Source: Gammaproteobacteria bacterium HGW-Gammaproteobacteria-3 (GTDB lineage: Bacteria; Pseudomonadota; Gammaproteobacteria; Methylococcales; Methylomonadaceae). Taken from it: a DNA stretch of 64,000 bases. A program made the translations under genes and the position numbers. Of the stretch, positions 62,496-64,000 are shown in pieces. Under the pieces are notes generated by a model. It was not told the origin of the DNA. It did no database searches and saw only the letters and a program-made list of their open reading frames with translations. Numbering within the stretch: position 1 is the stretch's first letter; each line of letters opens with the position of its first letter. Where the stretch lies: the NCBI GenBank assembly GCA_002843155.1, contig PGZD01000001.1, positions 62,001 through 126,000 on the forward strand, read 5' to 3'.

Positions 62496-62768
62496 CTACT
62501 GGACGGCGTCTTTCAAGCCTTTGCCGGCTTTGAAAGATGGTAATTTAGCAGCGGCAATGGTAATTGCTTCGCCGGTTTGTGGATTCCGACCAGTGCGTTC
62601 GGCGCGCTCTTTCACTTCAAAGGTACCGAAGCCGACCAGCGCCACAGAATCACCCGATTTGAGTGTGGACTGGATAGATTGAGTAAGTCCATCCAGTGCT
62701 CGGCCGGCATCTGCTTTGGTCAGGTTGGCGTGGCTGGCGATGGCGTCAATGAGGTCGGATTTGTTCAT
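62496..62768 (-). CDS. HU family DNA-binding protein
   Basis: A 90-residue HU-type histone-like protein ([70 protein letters not shown]) with the intact beta-arm RNPQTG and C-terminal helix. It bends DNA and could serve recombination or replication of the element. It is convergent with traN, 16 bases apart. Confidence 0.95.
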   Translation of the reverse strand: MNKSDLIDAIASHANLTKADAGRALDGLTQSIQSTLKSGDSVALVGFGTFEVKERAERTGRNPQTGEAITIAAAKLPSFKAGKGLKDAVQ

Positions 62769-62982
62769 ATATGTTATTTCCCTTGTTGATAAAAACTGCT
62801 TGTATGGACGTTTGATCTACGAGATTGAATGATATTACTTAAAATGATTGTGGCCAAAAATTGCTGAATAGCTATGCACCAAAATAGTTAATACTTATGC
62901 GTTAAGCCCCTTAGCTGCTAACATTCCATCATTTATTGATACTGCATAATAACCGTTAGGCATTTGATCAGGAAAGAACTGG

Positions 62983-64000
62983 ATGGACAGGGACAACAAA
63001 CGCGATACGATCATGACCGAGGCCGATACCAGTCGCGAATTCGTTACCCCAAAACTGGTTCAAGCTGGCTGGTCAATCTCACCCCATTCAATCGGCGAAC
63101 AACGTACCTTCACCAATGGCCGGATTTTTGTCACCGGTGGCAAAGTTCGTCGCGGCCAACAGAAACGTGCCGATTATCTGTTGTATTACCGCCGCGATTT
63201 TCCGCTCGCCGTCGTCGAAGTCAAAAGCATCGCCTTTCCCACCGAAACCGGCGTACAACAAGCGCGCGAATATGCAGAAATTCTTGGGCTTAAATTCGCT
63301 TATGCCACCAATGGTCGGCAAATTATTGAAATCGATTACACGACAGGTACCGAGAAGCTTATCGATCAATATCCAAGTCCCGCTGAGCTCTGGCAACGCT
63401 TGAGCGCTTCAGCGTCATTATCCGAATCGGCCAGCAACCATTTATTGGAACCCTTTAACCTGGTATCCGGCAAAACGCCTCGTTACTACCAGGTCATTGC
63501 CATCAACCGCATCATCGAAGCGATTTTACTCGGACAAAAACGCATCCTGACTACCATGGCCACCGGCACCGGTAAAACCTGCGTGGCGTTTCAACTGTGT
63601 TGGAAGTTGTGGAATAGCCGCTGGAACAGAACCGGCGAATATCGACGACCCAAAATTCTGTTTCTCGCCGACCGCAACATCCTGGTCGACGACCCTATGG
63701 CCAAGATGTTTGCCCCGTTTGGCGATGCCCGTTTCAAAATTTCCGGTAACGATGTCAGTCAGGGCCGGGAAATGTATTTCGGCATCTACCAGGCATTGAC
63801 CAATCCCGCCAGCGATGTGTTTCGTCAGTACCGTCCGGACTTTTTCGATTTGATCATCATCGACGAGTGCCATCGCGGCTCCAGTCGCAACGACAGCAGT
63901 TGGCGGGCGGTGCTAGATTATTTCCAACCGGCGGTACAAGTCGGCATGACTGCTACCCCATTGAGAGAAGACTCGCGCGATAGCTACGAATATTTTGGCA
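62983..64000 (+). CDS. hsdR: Type I restriction enzyme HsdR subunit (partial)
   Basis: Open from ATG 62983 (GGAAAG upstream) to the window edge, 339 codons seen, no stop. Nuclease region with ADYLLYYRRDFPLAVVEVKS (PD-ExK-type Asp...Glu-x-Lys), then the helicase part: TTMATGTGKTCVAF (Walker A, about residue 190), FLADRNILVDDPM, IIIDECHRGSSR (DEAH-type, about 294) and VGMTATPLREDS. This is an EcoEI-type HsdR motor and nuclease. Partner hsdM and hsdS genes, if present, lie outside the window. A second ATG at 63013 is possible. Confidence 0.9.
   Translation, partial: MDRDNKRDTIMTEADTSREFVTPKLVQAGWSISPHSIGEQRTFTNGRIFVTGGKVRRGQQKRADYLLYYRRDFPLAVVEVKSIAFPTETGVQQAREYAEILGLKFAYATNGRQIIEIDYTTGTEKLIDQYPSPAELWQRLSASASLSESASNHLLEPFNLVSGKTPRYYQVIAINRIIEAILLGQKRILTTMATGTGKTCVAFQLCWKLWNSRWNRTGEYRRPKILFLADRNILVDDPMAKMFAPFGDARFKISGNDVSQGREMYFGIYQALTNPASDVFRQYRPDFFDLIIIDECHRGSSRNDSSWRAVLDYFQPAVQVGMTATPLREDSRDSYEYFG

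Overview
The window reads as accessory DNA from a Gram-negative proteobacterium, most likely a gammaproteobacterium. Tripartite RND pumps, TolC-like outer-membrane factors, many lipoboxes and an F-type conjugation apparatus all require an outer membrane. No ribosomal or other taxonomic marker is present. A methanotroph-like (Methylococcales) host is only an impression from the overall gene style. Left and centre form a heavy-metal resistance island; right is a conjugative-transfer module of a plasmid or integrative conjugative element.

Layout. 1-4275 (minus): the edge of an RND efflux operon (adaptor start plus TolC-like factor), a decayed P-type ATPase start, an AhpD-like protein, a small lipoprotein, and a membrane/copper cluster (methyltransferase-like protein, DUF2933, DUF411). 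4856-11195 (plus): a complete CusCBA-type operon headed by a small Cys/His-bearing exported protein. 11252-15539: a CDF transporter gene split by an IS1595-type element, two paralogous lipoproteins, a truncated copB, an orphan flgB and an IS3 remnant. 15674-20978 (plus): lipoprotein, P2-type cation ATPase, HD-GYP-like membrane protein, another paralogous lipoprotein. 21071-24589 (minus): HigBA-like toxin-antitoxin, two TauE/SafE permeases and an NrtS-like protein. 24747-30286 (minus): a broad mercury operon merR-T-P-A-D-C-(TRASH protein)-E followed by a frameshifted CobW-type GTPase. 30483-39848 (minus): lipoprotein paralogue, Zn/Cd/Pb-type P1B ATPase, CzcCBA operon and a small membrane protein. 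39990-47193 (plus): an HD-protein remnant, a small exported protein, a second CusCBA operon and the sixth lipoprotein paralogue. 47288-48528: an IS3-family element abutting a DUF1348 gene stump. 48948-62479 (plus): a tightly overlapping operon traL-E-K-B-dsbC-V-A-(RRXRR/PLMP-like protein)-C-trbI-traF-trbC/traW-traU-traN. Then an HU gene (minus) and the start of a type I restriction hsdR gene running off the window.

How it works together. The metal genes cover cytoplasmic export (P1B and P2 ATPases, the broken CDF), envelope efflux (two Cu/Ag-type and one divalent-type RND systems plus a fourth at the left edge), mercury uptake and reduction (MerT/MerC/MerE, MerP, MerA), and small putative metal-binding envelope proteins. 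Six copies of one small lipoprotein with an HPMDM-like motif punctuate these modules. Two fragments of the ATPase/HD pair sit beside other RND operons, so one ATPase-HD-lipoprotein module seems to have been copied and then decayed.

The most novel-looking items are the stand-alone RRXRR/PLMP-like protein inside the tra operon, the six-member lipoprotein family, and the double-TRASH protein in the mer operon. No CRISPR array, tRNA or rRNA was recognised.
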